In this document: one piece after another, positions 53,001 to 59,609 of the stretch | Layout of the letters: each line of letters starts with the position of its first letter | How positions within the stretch are numbered: the first letter of the stretch is position 1 | Notes under the pieces: generated by a model | Seen by the model: the letters and a program-made list of their open reading frames with translations, nothing else | Databases searched by the model: none | Told to the model about the DNA's origin: nothing | NCBI GenBank assembly: GCA_013396995.1 | Contig: VWZP01002424.1 | Location: 1 to 64,000, forward strand | Source: Dicaeum eximium | Taxonomy: Eukaryota > Chordata > Aves > Passeriformes > Dicaeidae | Reading direction: 5' to 3' | Length of the DNA: 64,000 bases | Translations under genes and position numbers: made by a program

Positions 53001-53371
53001 CACTAGTAATTTAGCCTCAAAGGAAGACTAAGTTTACTATTACATGGCCCTCTCAGAAGAAACTTGCCTGATTAAAAATATTTATAGGGAAAATGGACTA
53101 TATAATGAAGAAAAGGATTATTAAAATTAATTTCTGATAACAAATTACTACATCAATGAATTAACTACTTTGGACCATTTTAGCTTCCACAATGGAAACT
53201 TATCATTTTATTTGTAATTTTTCCCTTGGTTTCCCTAATGCTGCAACAACCCCTTCCAAAAGATCAGAAAAACGCTTTTTGAAGTGTATCAATTAATGAA
53301 AAATAATTTTGATGTCAGATTTGAAGGAATTTTTAAATTTATAAGATTGGTAAGAATTAAATTAAATTTTA

Positions 53372-53408
<37 letters not shown>

Positions 53409-56400
53409 AATGTATATATATAAAACCAAAATATATGCGTAGCTTATCTACACATATTAATCACAAAGACTATGAAAAAGAAGTGAAAGTGAAGTGAAAA
53501 ATAAAATGCACATGTCTAACTCTGTCATACACCAAAGATTTAACTCTGTTCCACATATGCCTTCCTGACTTCAACAAACAGCAATAAACTGGAAAACTAA
53601 TCCTACAGGAGCATGCAGATCAACACAGAATAAGGTTTTTCATTTGACCTTGTAGGGATCTGGATACAACGTTGGCAAAAGACACAACCTTGGCAATCCA
53701 ATTCTGACAGTAAATCAATGGTTTTTTCCCTCCTATGCACTGACTGTTTAGCTTAGGACCTTGTGACAGTCCATACACAGGCTCTAGCTCAGATAAGCAC
53801 AGTATGCCCAGCACTGATCCACTGTTCTCAGTTGCTGGGGCAGGAACAGACGTGAACTAAAATGCTATCCCACTAGCACACACAATTCACAGCATGCTTA
53901 CATGAATTACTTCTCGGATTGCTGAAGAATGCCCAGCGATTTGGCAGTGACCTCCCTTGAAATGACTGGCTGCCTGACTAGGCACAGGGATAGCTCTTTG
54001 TCCTAGGATGACTTTATGAGGCTTGTATCCCCAAATCACCTGTTCTCTTTATGCTGGANTCTGAATTGGTCATCTCTTCAGAGAGGAGTTTTGTCATCTG
54101 CTATTGTTCATCTTGGTTTTATGCTGGGAGTGCTTTGCCTGTTAAATAAACAGGTTTTTTCCACTTCTCTCCGAGGAAATTTTTCCCAAACCAGTTGGGA
54201 GGACGGGTCATGTGGGTTTGCTTTATGGGGGAGCCCCCTTTGGAGGTTTTCTCCCAAATTTGCCCTAAACCAGGACACTCCTTGTGGGTGAGCTTGAGCC
54301 TTTAATACACACATGGCCATAGGCTCACAGTCACCATCCCTCATTATGAAGGGGACAGGTCCTGGCCCCTGTCTGTGGGCAAAACACCCAACTGCCTGGA
54401 GTGAGCCTGCCTTCAGGCAAAGGTGAAACCTCACTATGGTCAAATGGCTCCTGCAACCTCCTTGCATTGCTGCTGCTCAGCATGGCACATACCAGAAGCA
54501 GGTGTGCAGTCACAAGACAAAGCCTGTGACTTTGGGCTAAATGGTACCCAGCTCTCCAGCAACCTAAGAGCATGGACAGAGGCCCTTGCATGCTCATCTA
54601 AAATCCGGTGTTGCACTAGCTCCTGAGGCAATAAAATGGCTTCAGCTTCATATTGTGCTTCACCAGGGCTTGACAATATGGCATTTTTGACTTTGCCCTT
54701 TTAATCTGTTCTGCCTGATCATCTATGCATGTTTTTTAAGTCTATTGTGTTTATTATCAAAACCAAATACACTAGAGCTTCTCTTTTTAATTTCACTATA
54801 ACGTAAGGCAGCAGTCATAACACAACCTACTGGATTTTATGATTGAAACCAAACTATACTAAAATCCATAAAACAGTATAAGTATTACAACAGAGATAAA
54901 GATTAATTTCACTTTTAAATTATCCTAATTTTTGACAGTCATTGAAATCCTTATGAAAATGTGCCTATTACTTGTGTTTGCCTGAATTAGTATTTGCCAT
55001 TAATAGAAGAGCAACAAATTGCACAGGGACATCTATGGCTGGGCCCAACAATACTGCAAGAACCACACACACTTCTACCTATCTCACAATGAACAAGAGA
55101 AGCAGTTCAATTGGTGATGCACTGCTCTGTCTCAAGAGTATAGCAATGAGCTGCTGAATGAGAAGCAAGCCCGATGAGCAGCCCCATATAAACAAAACAA
55201 AACAAAACAAAGCTGTAAAATACCCTACTCTGTAATAGAAAATATTTTGTGAACAAAAAAGTCAAAAGCTAGTCAGAAAAAGATCCTATGTAGGTGTGAT
55301 ACAAAGTAAACATGCAATCAATAAAGGAAATTACCTCTCTCAGTTCTCCAATTCTGCGAAGTGCTTTATCCTGGCTTTGACTCAGAATGCTCTTAAGAAA
55401 GAAGGAAGAATAAAGATTAGGTGTATTAAATGTAATTTTAAAAGGGATAAATAAATTCAAAAAATTCACAAATGTAATGATTTGTTTCTCTTTCAAGTCA
55501 CACTTGATACACAAGTATTGTCATAAACTGCCAGCTGTGGGTTGGCAATCTATCAATCTATCACCTGAAGTCAGCTGATGCCACAAAAAAGGCTGGAGTA
55601 CAATACTTCACAGTTATTTTTACAAATTAATTTTACCTTGGCGTCCTTAGAAATCCCAGCTAAGAAATCATCTTCTGTTACATACTCACAACACACTGAA
55701 AGTTGTATCTGTATTGTCACTACACATTTTAAGATTGAAAAGAGCATGCAGGTAAGAGAGGATGAAAAGTAATGCTTACCTGTAGCTTCTTCTTTTCCCG
55801 CTGGATAACTTGATAAGCAGACACTAGCTAAAATACACAAATCGGATATAAAGATGATAATATATCTGCCTATAGCCATCAAAATAATTTACTTAGTTGT
55901 ATCACTACCTGCATTTTCAAACCCTTCCCTCCTTTTGAGAACGTTCTTTTGATAGAAATGTACTTAGATTTTCTTAATGTTTTCTTTTTCTATCTATAAA
56001 ATATCTCCAATGTGTTAAAAAATACAAGCCTGCATGACAAAACAATGATGTTACTCAGCATTCATACACCGTTTTCCCTTCCCTGAGATGATATACTACA
56101 CACCATCCTTCAACACAGGGGGTCAAACTCAACAGTATCAGAAAGTTACATCCCAGACAGCTGCCCCACAGGAGCAACCACTTGTAAGAGTACATGTCCC
56201 AGGGAGATCAAACAAAAATAATTTTACAAAAAGTGTGCATTAAAAAATACATTTCTAAATTTAACAAAAAAGGTGTAACATTCTCATCCCATATGCTTTG
56301 CATATATCCAGCAAAGACAGATTCAAAGTGGACAGTATTTCACTTCTCACTGTTAGATGACAAAGGAGTAACTGTACAACTTAGTTTACTTAAATATTTG

Positions 56401-58878
56401 ATTACAACTGCCAAGCAGCATTATGTTGAAGTAGCATAATGGCATTTGGAACTAGAGCACTGTGTTTTCAAATTGATGAAAAAATTTAAGAAAAATAGAA
56501 CACCGAAACCAGAAAGTCAAAATGTATCTTCAAATTCTTATTTAAAACAAACTAAACATTTTCAGAATTCAAATCACCTTTCATTTCAAAGTCATATTTA
56601 TTTTGCCATTATAAGAAAATCAAAATTACTATGGGTGGTTTCCTTTACCATATTTTTGAGATGCTAACTTTGCATCCTAGTTTAAGAGGGAAAAAATATT
56701 TCTGCCTTAATTACTCATTATATATTGCAACAAGTTTCTTCCAAGCTCCAGCAAAACAATTATTTTCAACTGAACTGAAGAAACTCACAGAACTAGGAAA
56801 AAAACCCAAGCCTTTCTGGCAGAGAAAGTTAGGACTTGGTGGACAGATTACAGTAGTTAAAAAAAAAAACCCAAACAACCAAAAAAAGCACTAAAACAAA
56901 TTCACCAACTGAAGGATTTTCCTGTTAGCCACTACTGTTTACATAAACTTTTAAAAAATACTTATTACTGTGAGACAACTGCTTTTTCGGGCATATGCTG
57001 AATACATCAGTCACTGTATACATACTTTAGATTCCAGGGATTTTGACAAAAGTCAGCACAGGAATTTTTGTATTTGAGGGCAGCAAACATTAAAAGAAGT
57101 GTAAAAACCAGTACAAACATCCAGTTTTAAATACAACACACTCACACTTCAAAAAACAATTAAAAACCCAAACAAAACCCCCGAAATAATTTAAATATCT
57201 AGGTCAAAAGTAACTAGACTTAGAATAATTTAACTTCCGTGATAGTTGTTAGTTGAAACATTTGCTCCAAATAGGAAAACAAAAAGATTGCCCACTGCTG
57301 CCGTATCTCAGCCTAATCTCTTCCCCTTTCTGCCTAGCTAAACCAGTCACATTGCCTACCTCTGAGTATTTTCCCCTATAGTTGCCTAAACTGCGCTCCA
57401 TTCTACGCAGGCGCTGCAGCAACTGCTCTTTGCTGAAGCTGTCCGTATTTCCCAGAGGCTCTTCTGCTTCACTTTCAATGTCAGAAGGTGAATCAAAGGT
57501 GGGACTGAGGGCTTCCAAGTCTAGTCGATTCAGTGAGTCTCTTGAAGAACTTTGGACTAGGGACTCTTTAGAAGAAGAGCGAAATAGAGTCTCTTTTACT
57601 GGGCTTCGAAACAAAGACTCCATGGAGGGAACTCGAAGCTGAAGCCTCTGGGCAAAAGACTGACTGTCACTTTGCTGCAAAAATTCAAAGAAAGTAATTA
57701 TTTCTGCACTGCTTTTAGGCAGATAGACACACTAAAGTCCAGGAAAGAGACCTGACCTGTGCAAAGAAACTACTGTTGTCTAACATATGCATGACACCAA
57801 ATAGCTGCTACTCCCTTAAAAGAATCATTTCCTTGTGCAGAAAAATCAAGCATGTAACTACCAGATGTGCGCAACTTCAGATAGCAACTAAATCTAATAA
57901 ACTACAGCTCTGATTTAAACTTTTAGAAGAATGCATTTCTGTGTAATCCCTCTAAAAAGTGAAGAATGTGTAACTAATATAAATGGTTATTTACTTTTAT
58001 CTCAAACTTGAAAAATATAACTGACTCACTTCTTAATGTATTACAAAGATGACTGCATTTCTCTCAAAGACACAGATACTTTCCTATGACAAATGGAACA
58101 AATTAATGGTAGAAGTCCTTGTATGATAGTTCTAGCAAGCCATCTTGAACAGTTGTTTTCTTATTTTTCTTTTAAATGGCTTTATGATTTTTACATAAAA
58201 CAAAACTATTGATTTATGCAGCTACAGTACTTACTTCATTGTATACCAAAAGGTTCTGTGTTGTGGTAACCCATACTGCTGGTCCTGCAGAAGTGATGTG
58301 AAAGCATTACTGCACAATGTTGCCCCTACAATCAAATGTTGGGAGGCACGTGCCAGAAGCCACTGCTAATCACACTTCAGCAAGCTAAATGTTTCCAAGA
58401 CATTCCAAAAAATTACCTACATCTTTATCACCAGTGACAACATTTTTAGCCTCTCAGTTCTTTTCCTTCAGCTAGAAGGTAGCTTTCCAGACATGCAATA
58501 GGCCCTCTACTTTTGAAAGTGAGTTTAATGCTGTGCAATTAGATGCATCTCAATGCCAGCAGTCTGCTAACCAGTCCTTACAAAAAAAAAAAAAAAANNN
58601 NNNNNNNNNNNNNNNNNNTTCCATACACCAGTGACTATACTTAATACCAGCTAATGGGATTACACACAAACAAAACATCTGAGCCTCCTGACAAGCAACT
58701 ACTTATCTTCCCTACTGCTGCATGAAGATAAATACTGGGCACTTAAGCCAATATAACACAAAGACAACAGAGCAGTGAAGGAGGAAACAAACCCACCATG
58801 CCCTCTACGTACCTGTGGAGACACAGGTTCACGTCCATTGTTTTCTGTAGATCCAGGCAGTGGTTGTTTATTCAAGTT
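9685..58878 (-). CDS. GOLGA4: Golgin subfamily A member 4 (golgin-245/p230); visible part of the gene, 22 exons, N-terminus outside window
   Basis: This is a peripheral trans-Golgi membrane protein that tethers endosome-derived carriers; its C-terminal GRIP domain binds Arl1-GTP. Joining the 22 exons gives 2,143 residues and a stop, with all splice phases agreeing. Order: a serine/proline-rich N-terminal part with SLFRSP, SSSKESL and SSRDSLNRL blocks (residues 23-100), then almost continuous coiled coil (about 110-2070), then GRIP (about 2085-2132) and a short LWLRPS tail. Human golgin-245 is about 2,230 residues, so little is missing; the start codon and first one or two coding exons should lie beyond 64000. 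No frameshift is seen. The C-terminal half of the large exon is less conserved than its N-terminal part. Identification rests on extended similarity recalled from the human protein. Confidence 0.97.
12853..12926. repeat. (AAAAC)n microsatellite
   Basis: About ten uninterrupted AAAAC units are followed by an A-run and three more imperfect units. A similar short tract of this motif occurs at 12292-12316 and another near 55192-55211. Confidence 0.95.
13921..13950. repeat. TA-rich microsatellite
   Basis: Alternating TA with one interruption, inside the last GOLGA4 intron. Confidence 0.8.
14273..14359 (-). CDS. GOLGA4: GOLGA4 exon, C-terminal half of GRIP domain
   Basis: 87 nt, phase 0 on both sides, residues 2109-2137 (TMAKVITTVLKF ... 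LEREDARPM). It encodes the second half of the GRIP domain, which forms the helical bundle that dimerises and docks on Arl1. The donor is unusual: GTAAGT occurs at the exon border and again exactly 9 nt downstream, so alternative use would add three residues (VSY) in frame. Read-through would add 17 residues before a TAA. Confidence 0.95.
14360..16033 (-). other. GOLGA4: GOLGA4 intron between GRIP exons
   Basis: A 1.7-kb intron without a repeat I can name confidently. A short piece near 15100 (GAGAAGGGCCACCAGAATGA) recalls the CR1 ORF2 tail but is too short and diverged to call. Confidence 0.7.
16034..16137 (-). CDS. GOLGA4: GOLGA4 exon, N-terminal half of GRIP domain
   Basis: 104 nt; completes a split Asp codon and encodes residues 2074-2108. 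It holds the diagnostic GRIP signature EFEYLRKVLFEYMMG, including the conserved tyrosine (residue 2093) that contacts Arl1 in golgin-245. This exon is nearly identical to human at protein level and is the strongest single identifier of the gene. A CR1 copy begins only about 80 bp upstream in the adjacent intron. Confidence 0.98.
16215..16940 (+). mobile_element. CR1 LINE fragment
   Basis: Plus-strand similarity to the end of CR1 ORF2 and its 3' UTR: 'PHLEYGVWFWAH' near 16434-16470, GAAGCAGCTGAGGAGTCAGG near 16555, and a 3'-UTR block ending near GTTGGTCCCCTCCAGCTGAA. The frame is broken and the terminal octamer repeats are missing. It is antisense to GOLGA4, inside the intron between the 16034-16137 and 17921-17996 exons. 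Confidence 0.85.
16941..17920. other. Intronic sequence, partly GC-richer, unassigned
   Basis: Between the CR1 fragment and the next GOLGA4 exon there is a GC-richer patch (about 17450-17660) in otherwise AT-rich DNA. Short frames are open on both strands but none resembles a protein I know. It could be part of an unrecognised repeat. Confidence 0.5.
17921..17996 (-). CDS. GOLGA4: GOLGA4 exon, linker before GRIP
   Basis: 76 nt, residues 2049-2073 plus the first base of a split codon. It encodes the end of the coiled coil (IHVLEDRLKHHEKKKY) and the TSVGTPYR linker that precedes the GRIP domain. Acceptor CTGTTTAG and donor GTAAGT are canonical. Confidence 0.96.
18618..18686 (-). CDS. GOLGA4: GOLGA4 exon, coiled coil
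   Basis: 69 nt, phase 0 on both sides, residues 2026-2048 (AQLAQKTTLINDSKLKEQEL...). It aligns with the human AQKTTLISDSKLKEQE segment. It is separated from the upstream 21-nt exon by only 167 nt. Confidence 0.95.
18854..18874 (-). CDS. GOLGA4: GOLGA4 21-nt microexon
   Basis: A seven-codon exon (VTITELK, residues 2019-2025), phase 0 on both sides, flanked by a canonical acceptor (TTATAG) and donor (GTAAG). The human protein has VTIMELQ at this place, so it is genuinely coding. Because it is a multiple of three it can be skipped without a frame change. Confidence 0.9.
19521..19667 (-). mobile_element. TguSINE1-like composite SINE (tRNA-Ile head, CR1 tail)
   Basis: Read on the minus strand, the first about 75 bases (19667 to 19592) follow a tRNA-Ile gene: AGTTGGTTAGAGCATGATGC (A-box and anticodon-arm region), a degenerate B-box side, then CATGGGCCA. 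The remaining about 70 bases are a CR1 3' end (GTCCCTTCCAACTTAAAATA) finishing in ATTCTGTGATTCTGTGA. This fusion is the structure described for TguSINE1 in zebra finch, in which the CR1 tail lets CR1 machinery mobilise it. It is a strong passerine marker. Confidence 0.8.
20455..21514 (-). mobile_element. CR1 LINE, antisense copy, 3' part of a split element
   Basis: On the minus strand this follows CR1 ORF2: from the tail (KFNKAKCRVLHLGRGSP near 20680-20630) back through the reverse-transcriptase region (complement of CCATCCATCAAATCCCTGTC near 21058). The first piece is collinear, but 20896-20961 is a short CR1 segment in the opposite (+) orientation. It is nearly identical to 16366-16433 except for a 4-nt deletion. 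The copy then continues in minus orientation to the LTR insertion at 21515. Confidence 0.85.
21515..22597 (+). mobile_element. Solo LTR, about 1.08 kb, inserted in a CR1
   Basis: It begins TGTCTTGGTTTTG and ends CAAACCATGACA, nearly perfect inverted termini as expected for an LTR. A poly(A) signal AATAAA lies at 22414-22419, about 180 bp before the end. A related copy of the same length lies at 48801-49877. No gag/pol/env flank is present. CR1 sequence continues on both sides in the same orientation, so the LTR inserted into an existing CR1. The five flanking bases (AATGA, GGTGA) do not form a clean target duplication. Frames open inside it are not genes. Confidence 0.85.
22598..22945 (-). 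mobile_element. CR1 LINE, antisense copy, 5' part of the split element
   Basis: Beyond the LTR the antisense CR1 ORF2 resumes (complement of TCTTCATCCTCCCAGTCCCT near 22611, and of the block ending TTGTTTCCACTTCC). It runs into the assembly gap at 22946, so its true 5' limit is unknown. Confidence 0.8.
22946..23020. other. Assembly gap (75 N)
   Basis: 75 undetermined bases directly precede a long T run. The true length of missing sequence is unknown. Confidence 1.
23030..23076. repeat. Poly(T) run of about 47 bases
   Basis: An uninterrupted homopolymer next to the gap. It may be the poly(A) tail of a minus-strand retrosequence lost in the gap, or a sequencing or assembly artefact. Confidence 0.9.
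24232..24345 (-). CDS. GOLGA4: GOLGA4 exon, coiled coil
   Basis: 114 nt, phase 0 on both sides, residues 1981-2018 (SREEEMTAKVHELQAQLEDL ... EEEHCNSEK). It matches the human REEEMTAKVRDLQTQLEELQ segment. The donor is GTGAGC. Confidence 0.96.
24346..28147 (-). other. GOLGA4: GOLGA4 3.8-kb intron
   Basis: AT-rich intron. I see no recognisable CR1, LTR or SINE, and no exon supported by splice sites and conservation. The longer open frames (for example 24579-24977 minus) lack any family resemblance. Confidence 0.75.
28148..28278 (-). CDS. GOLGA4: GOLGA4 exon, coiled coil
   Basis: 131 nt; completes a split Ser codon, then residues 1938-1980 (KAQDVENELIENHHIETTEL ... KKYEEILE). It aligns with human KAQEVEAELLESHQEETNQL and KDDDLKRTAKRYEEIL. 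Acceptor TTTATAG, donor GTACC. Confidence 0.95.
29289..29410 (-). CDS. GOLGA4: GOLGA4 exon, coiled coil
   Basis: 122 nt; completes a split Arg codon, then residues 1897-1936 (CEQEDIELKHNSALKQLIRE FNTQLAQKE...). It is very close to human golgin-245 in this segment. Ends with the first base of a split codon before GTAAGT. Confidence 0.97.
29411..30098 (-). other. GOLGA4: Short GOLGA4 intron
   Basis: 688 bp of AT-rich sequence with no feature I recognise. Confidence 0.75.
30099..34174 (-). CDS. GOLGA4: GOLGA4 giant coiled-coil exon (4,076 nt)
   Basis: A single open exon of 1,358 codons plus two bases, residues 538-1895, almost entirely heptad-repeat coiled coil rich in Glu, Lys, Leu and Gln. 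It starts RILELESSLEKYSQDD after acceptor AACAG and ends ...EEMEQKIR at donor GTAAAT. Blocks shared with human include AHIEEMNEKTLEKLDVKQTE, KEAAISLL, QQQAASDKETCITQL and RKEHQQELEIVKKE. Known roles of the coiled coil in golgins are to extend the tether from the membrane and to bind Rab proteins. Composition keeps several antisense frames open; these are not genes. No break is visible in the whole exon. Confidence 0.98.
34760..35990. repeat. GTTAAGTT-rich degenerate repeat region, possible LTR remnant
   Basis: Between about 35440 and 35690 short variants of GTTAAGTGTTA, TTAGGTTAA and TGTTAAATG recur every 15-40 bp on the plus strand, bordered by a less repetitive flank. Such internally repetitive U3-like sequence, followed by an AATATTAAATCTGG signal-like block near 35930, suggests an old LTR in plus orientation. 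I cannot define borders or family, and simple degenerate repeat expansion is the alternative. Confidence 0.35.
36279..36338. repeat. 25-bp inverted repeat with 10-bp spacer
   Basis: Arms at 36279-36303 and 36314-36338 are reverse complements at 24 of 25 positions, separated by CCCTGGTCTC. Transcribed from either strand this would fold into a strong hairpin. Confidence 0.95.
36279..36640 (+). mobile_element. LTR-like element with octamer, TATA and poly(A) signals
   Basis: After a hairpin at its left edge (36279-36338) there is an octamer ATGCAAAT (36428-36435), a TATA box TATAAAAG (36447-36454) and AATAAA (36565-36570). A T/C-rich U5-like tail follows. The spacing and order fit the U3-R-U5 of a solo LTR in plus orientation, antisense to GOLGA4. 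Its exact ends are not clear and no internal viral sequence adjoins. Confidence 0.6.
36806..36961 (-). CDS. GOLGA4: GOLGA4 exon, coiled coil
   Basis: 156 nt, phase 0 on both sides, residues 486-537 (EKNQSECLKVIQEQKQQESL ALEELELQKKAIQ...). Human has KEQQESLALEELELQKKAI here. The donor is GTGAGT. Confidence 0.97.
36962..38014 (-). other. GOLGA4: GOLGA4 intron, about 1.05 kb
   Basis: AT-rich, with a short GA/TA microsatellite near 37430-37470. Nothing else recognised. Confidence 0.7.
38015..38146 (-). CDS. GOLGA4: GOLGA4 exon, coiled coil
   Basis: 132 nt, phase 0 on both sides, residues 442-485 (KSSEERVAELEKIHKKELAT ... FQEKMKAAL). It aligns with human KSSEEQIAKLQKLHEKELAR. Donor GTAAGT follows a non-G last exon base (CTT), a slightly weaker match than its neighbours. 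Confidence 0.95.
38147..39189 (-). other. GOLGA4: GOLGA4 intron, about 1.04 kb
   Basis: AT-rich, without a repeat family I can name. It contains two closely spaced palindromes of the form TACTCTRTAGAGTA at 38518-38531 and 38541-38554. Confidence 0.7.
39190..39368 (-). CDS. GOLGA4: GOLGA4 exon, coiled coil
   Basis: 179 nt; completes a split Ala codon, residues 383-441 (FEELEKAVSMAQKTEEARKK ... ELTRVKQEVVEIMK). It is strongly similar to human. The low-coordinate end is set by the GTAAAA donor after ATGAAG. Confidence 0.96.
40431..41092 (+). mobile_element. Solo LTR, 662 bp
   Basis: It starts TGTTGGAGTCCAGGG and ends AAAACCCTGACA (TG...CA). A CTTTAAAAG box (about 40847-40855) stands about 100 bp ahead of AATAAA (40952-40957). 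The U5 is GC-rich. No viral genes flank it. It is antisense to GOLGA4. Flanking bases GTTAG and GTACT are not a convincing target duplication. Confidence 0.75.
41107..41170. repeat. Two-copy tandem duplication, 36-bp period
   Basis: AGAATTTTGGCAAAACACCT... at 41107-41134 is repeated at 41143-41170 with two or three changes. It begins 14 bp beyond the LTR end. Confidence 0.85.
44269..44366 (+). mobile_element. CR1 LINE 3' end
   Basis: A short fragment with GCAGGGAGGTTGGACCAGAT, CATTCCAACC and the terminal CATTCTGTGGTTCTGTGA typical of CR1 3' ends. It is antisense to GOLGA4. Confidence 0.8.
45812..45959 (-). CDS. GOLGA4: GOLGA4 exon, coiled coil
   Basis: 148 nt, residues 333-381 plus one base (GMVIAETKRQMHETLEMKEE EVAQLRARI...). 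Nearly identical to human through this segment. Acceptor CCATAG, donor GTAAGA. Confidence 0.97.
45960..46764 (-). other. GOLGA4: GOLGA4 intron, 805 bp
   Basis: AT-rich, nothing recognised. Confidence 0.7.
46765..46848 (-). CDS. GOLGA4: GOLGA4 exon, coiled coil
   Basis: 84 nt, phase 0 on both sides, residues 305-332 (DFHMAEKTKLITQLRDAKNL IEQLEQDK). One conservative change from human is seen at the second residue. Confidence 0.97.
46849..47805 (-). other. GOLGA4: GOLGA4 intron, 957 bp
   Basis: AT-rich, no repeat or exon recognised. Confidence 0.7.
47806..47993 (-). CDS. GOLGA4: GOLGA4 exon, coiled coil
   Basis: 188 nt; completes a split Glu codon, residues 242-304 (ESNEDSVKTLETLNQRVKRQ ENLLQRCKETIRSHKE...). 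Human has SVKTLETLQQRVKRQENLL here. Donor GTATGG after ATGAAG. Confidence 0.96.
48466..48722 (-). mobile_element. CR1 LINE 3' end
   Basis: It starts with the inverted terminal repeat (TCATAGAATCATAGGATGG). The antisense CR1 3' UTR follows (GGCAACCTGTTCCACTGCCT near 48633, CACAGTGAAGAATTTTTTCT). About 257 bp, in sense with GOLGA4. Confidence 0.9.
48801..49877 (+). mobile_element. Solo LTR, about 1.08 kb, related to the one at 21515-22597
   Basis: It begins TGTACTGGATTTG and matches the 21515-22597 copy along its length (for example TGTCCAGCAGAGCCAATCCC near 48889). The poly(A) signal at 49686-49691 is at the same offset (about 885 bp against 899 bp). The right end is degraded and set near ACTCATGCA. 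It lies only 78 bp from the CR1 fragment. Antisense to GOLGA4, with no viral coding sequence. Confidence 0.8.
50652..50790 (-). CDS. GOLGA4: GOLGA4 exon, variable acidic linker
   Basis: 139 nt, residues 196-241 plus one base. It opens with the conserved VSLLKQRLKNG and continues into a Pro/Glu/Ser-rich, poorly conserved linker (LPDQNVPSEPQVQSPMKEVS...). The donor GTAGGT is fixed by the phase of the next exon. The open frame continues past the donor, but that part is intronic. Confidence 0.93.
50791..51322 (-). other. GOLGA4: GOLGA4 intron, 532 bp
   Basis: AT-rich, nothing recognised. Confidence 0.7.
51323..51421 (-). CDS. GOLGA4: GOLGA4 exon, coiled coil
   Basis: 99 nt, phase 0 on both sides, residues 163-195 (ELQMDQQAKKHLQEEFDASL EEKDQLISVLQTQ). 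Essentially identical to human. Confidence 0.98.
52790..52960 (-). mobile_element. Possible LTR R/U5 fragment
   Basis: On the minus strand, CTTGGTTTCAATAAATCTCT resembles the poly(A)-signal region of a retroviral R/U5. Next to it GAGAAGGACAA is repeated three times (52861, 52876, 52903). Borders and family are not determined. Confidence 0.3.
53375..53402. repeat. (TA)n microsatellite
   Basis: About fourteen alternating TA units. Confidence 0.95.
53999..54277 (+). mobile_element. Short solo LTR, 279 bp
   Basis: It starts TGTCCTAGGATGAC and ends AACCAGGACA. The inverted termini TGTCCT/AGGACA are perfect. AATAAA lies at 54145-54150. Flanks CTCTT and CTCCT(T) may be a decayed target-site duplication. 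Plus orientation, antisense to GOLGA4. It contains a single N at 54059. Confidence 0.7.
55335..55391 (-). CDS. GOLGA4: GOLGA4 exon
   Basis: 57 nt, phase 0 on both sides, residues 144-162 (SILSQSQDKALRRIGELRE). Human has ILSQSQDKSLRRIAELRE here. Acceptor CTTAAG, donor GTAATT. Confidence 0.96.
55392..55779 (-). other. GOLGA4: GOLGA4 intron, 388 bp
   Basis: Nothing recognised besides splice signals. Confidence 0.7.
55780..55827 (-). CDS. GOLGA4: GOLGA4 exon, 48 nt
   Basis: Sixteen codons, phase 0 on both sides, residues 128-143 (LVSAYQVIQREKKKLQ). Human has LVTAYQMLQREKKKLQ. Acceptor ATTTTAG, donor GTAAGC. Confidence 0.97.
55828..57359 (-). other. GOLGA4: GOLGA4 intron, 1.5 kb
   Basis: AT-rich. 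No repeat family or extra exon recognised. Confidence 0.7.
57360..57674 (-). CDS. GOLGA4: GOLGA4 exon, serine-rich N-terminal region
   Basis: 315 nt, phase 0 on both sides, residues 23-127. It contains repeated Ser-rich blocks (SLFRSPVKETLFRSSSKESL, SSRDSLNRLDLE), an acidic stretch (DIESEAEE), and the start of coiled coil (KEQLLQRLRRMERSL), ending RGKYSE. All blocks are shared with human golgin-245. The Ser-rich part looks like a phosphorylation-prone linker (inference). Confidence 0.98.
57675..58812 (-). other. GOLGA4: GOLGA4 intron, 1.1 kb, with assembly gap
   Basis: A 16-base A run leads into a 21-N gap at 58598-58618. Nothing else recognised. Confidence 0.75.
58598..58618. other. Assembly gap (21 N)
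   Basis: Undetermined bases directly after a run of A. Confidence 1.
58813..58878 (-). CDS. GOLGA4: GOLGA4 66-nt exon, probably alternatively spliced
   Basis: Twenty-two codons, phase 0 on both sides, residues 1-22 of the visible part (NLNKQPLPG...NNGREPVSPQ). Acceptor TGTAG, donor GTACGT. A human isoform carries a 22-residue insert at this place that also starts with N and ends in a similar EP..PQ motif (from memory). That supports this as the orthologous optional exon. Conservation of length exceeds conservation of sequence. Confidence 0.8.
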
Positions 58879-59609
58879 CTACAGGAGGTAAAAACAACTG
58901 TTAGAAGAAACAGAGTACAAGGACTGTAATTCAGTGATTCCTAGAAACAGCATCTGTGCTCTTTTCTTTGCCTGTATTTTTAGTACATTTTTTAGAAAGC
59001 TTATTAAGATGTCGTCATGCAAACAAGCTAGCTTGTTAAATTCAAAACAGACTGCTGCAATATGCAGAACTACAAAGCAGCTATGTGTGCATGGATTAGT
59101 ATGAGACATCTGCAAATACGGACATCCCCAATTAAGTAATTCATAATGATTACATAATATTTATAGACAAACAGAAGACGTACCAAAAAGACAAAATTAT
59201 AGCATGAAAAATCTAATTGATGACTAGTATTTACAGCCAATATGAGTAAGAGTTGGCTGTAACACCATCTTTCTCTGTTTCAGTGGACTGAGGGGGCAGA
59301 AACTACCTGGAAAAGAAGTGCTGGTAGCAAACTGTTTAAAACTCCAACAAGCATAGGAAGAAAATTAGACTTTCAGAACATATATCATTAACAAAACTTT
59401 TGCATTCCCAAAGAAAGGAAAACAAAACACACACACATTAAAAAAACCTCACCCAAAACAACAAAACCAATACAACAAAAAACAATAGTCTGGAGTTGGT
59501 TGGTTTGGGTTTTGGGGGCTTTTTATTATTGGTTTGGGGTTTTTTTTACAGAGTTTAGACATTTCTGTACCTAGCCTGTCTATCCTGCTTTTCCTGTGTC
59601 CTGTGTTCA

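Larger units (their letters stand above)
51422..55334 (-). other. GOLGA4: GOLGA4 3.9-kb intron
   Basis: It holds an LTR-like piece near 52.8 kb, a TA microsatellite, a 279-bp LTR, and an unassigned stretch at 54278-54690 with a poly(A)-like AATAAA near 54630. One single N lies at 54059. Other parts show nothing specific. Confidence 0.75.
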
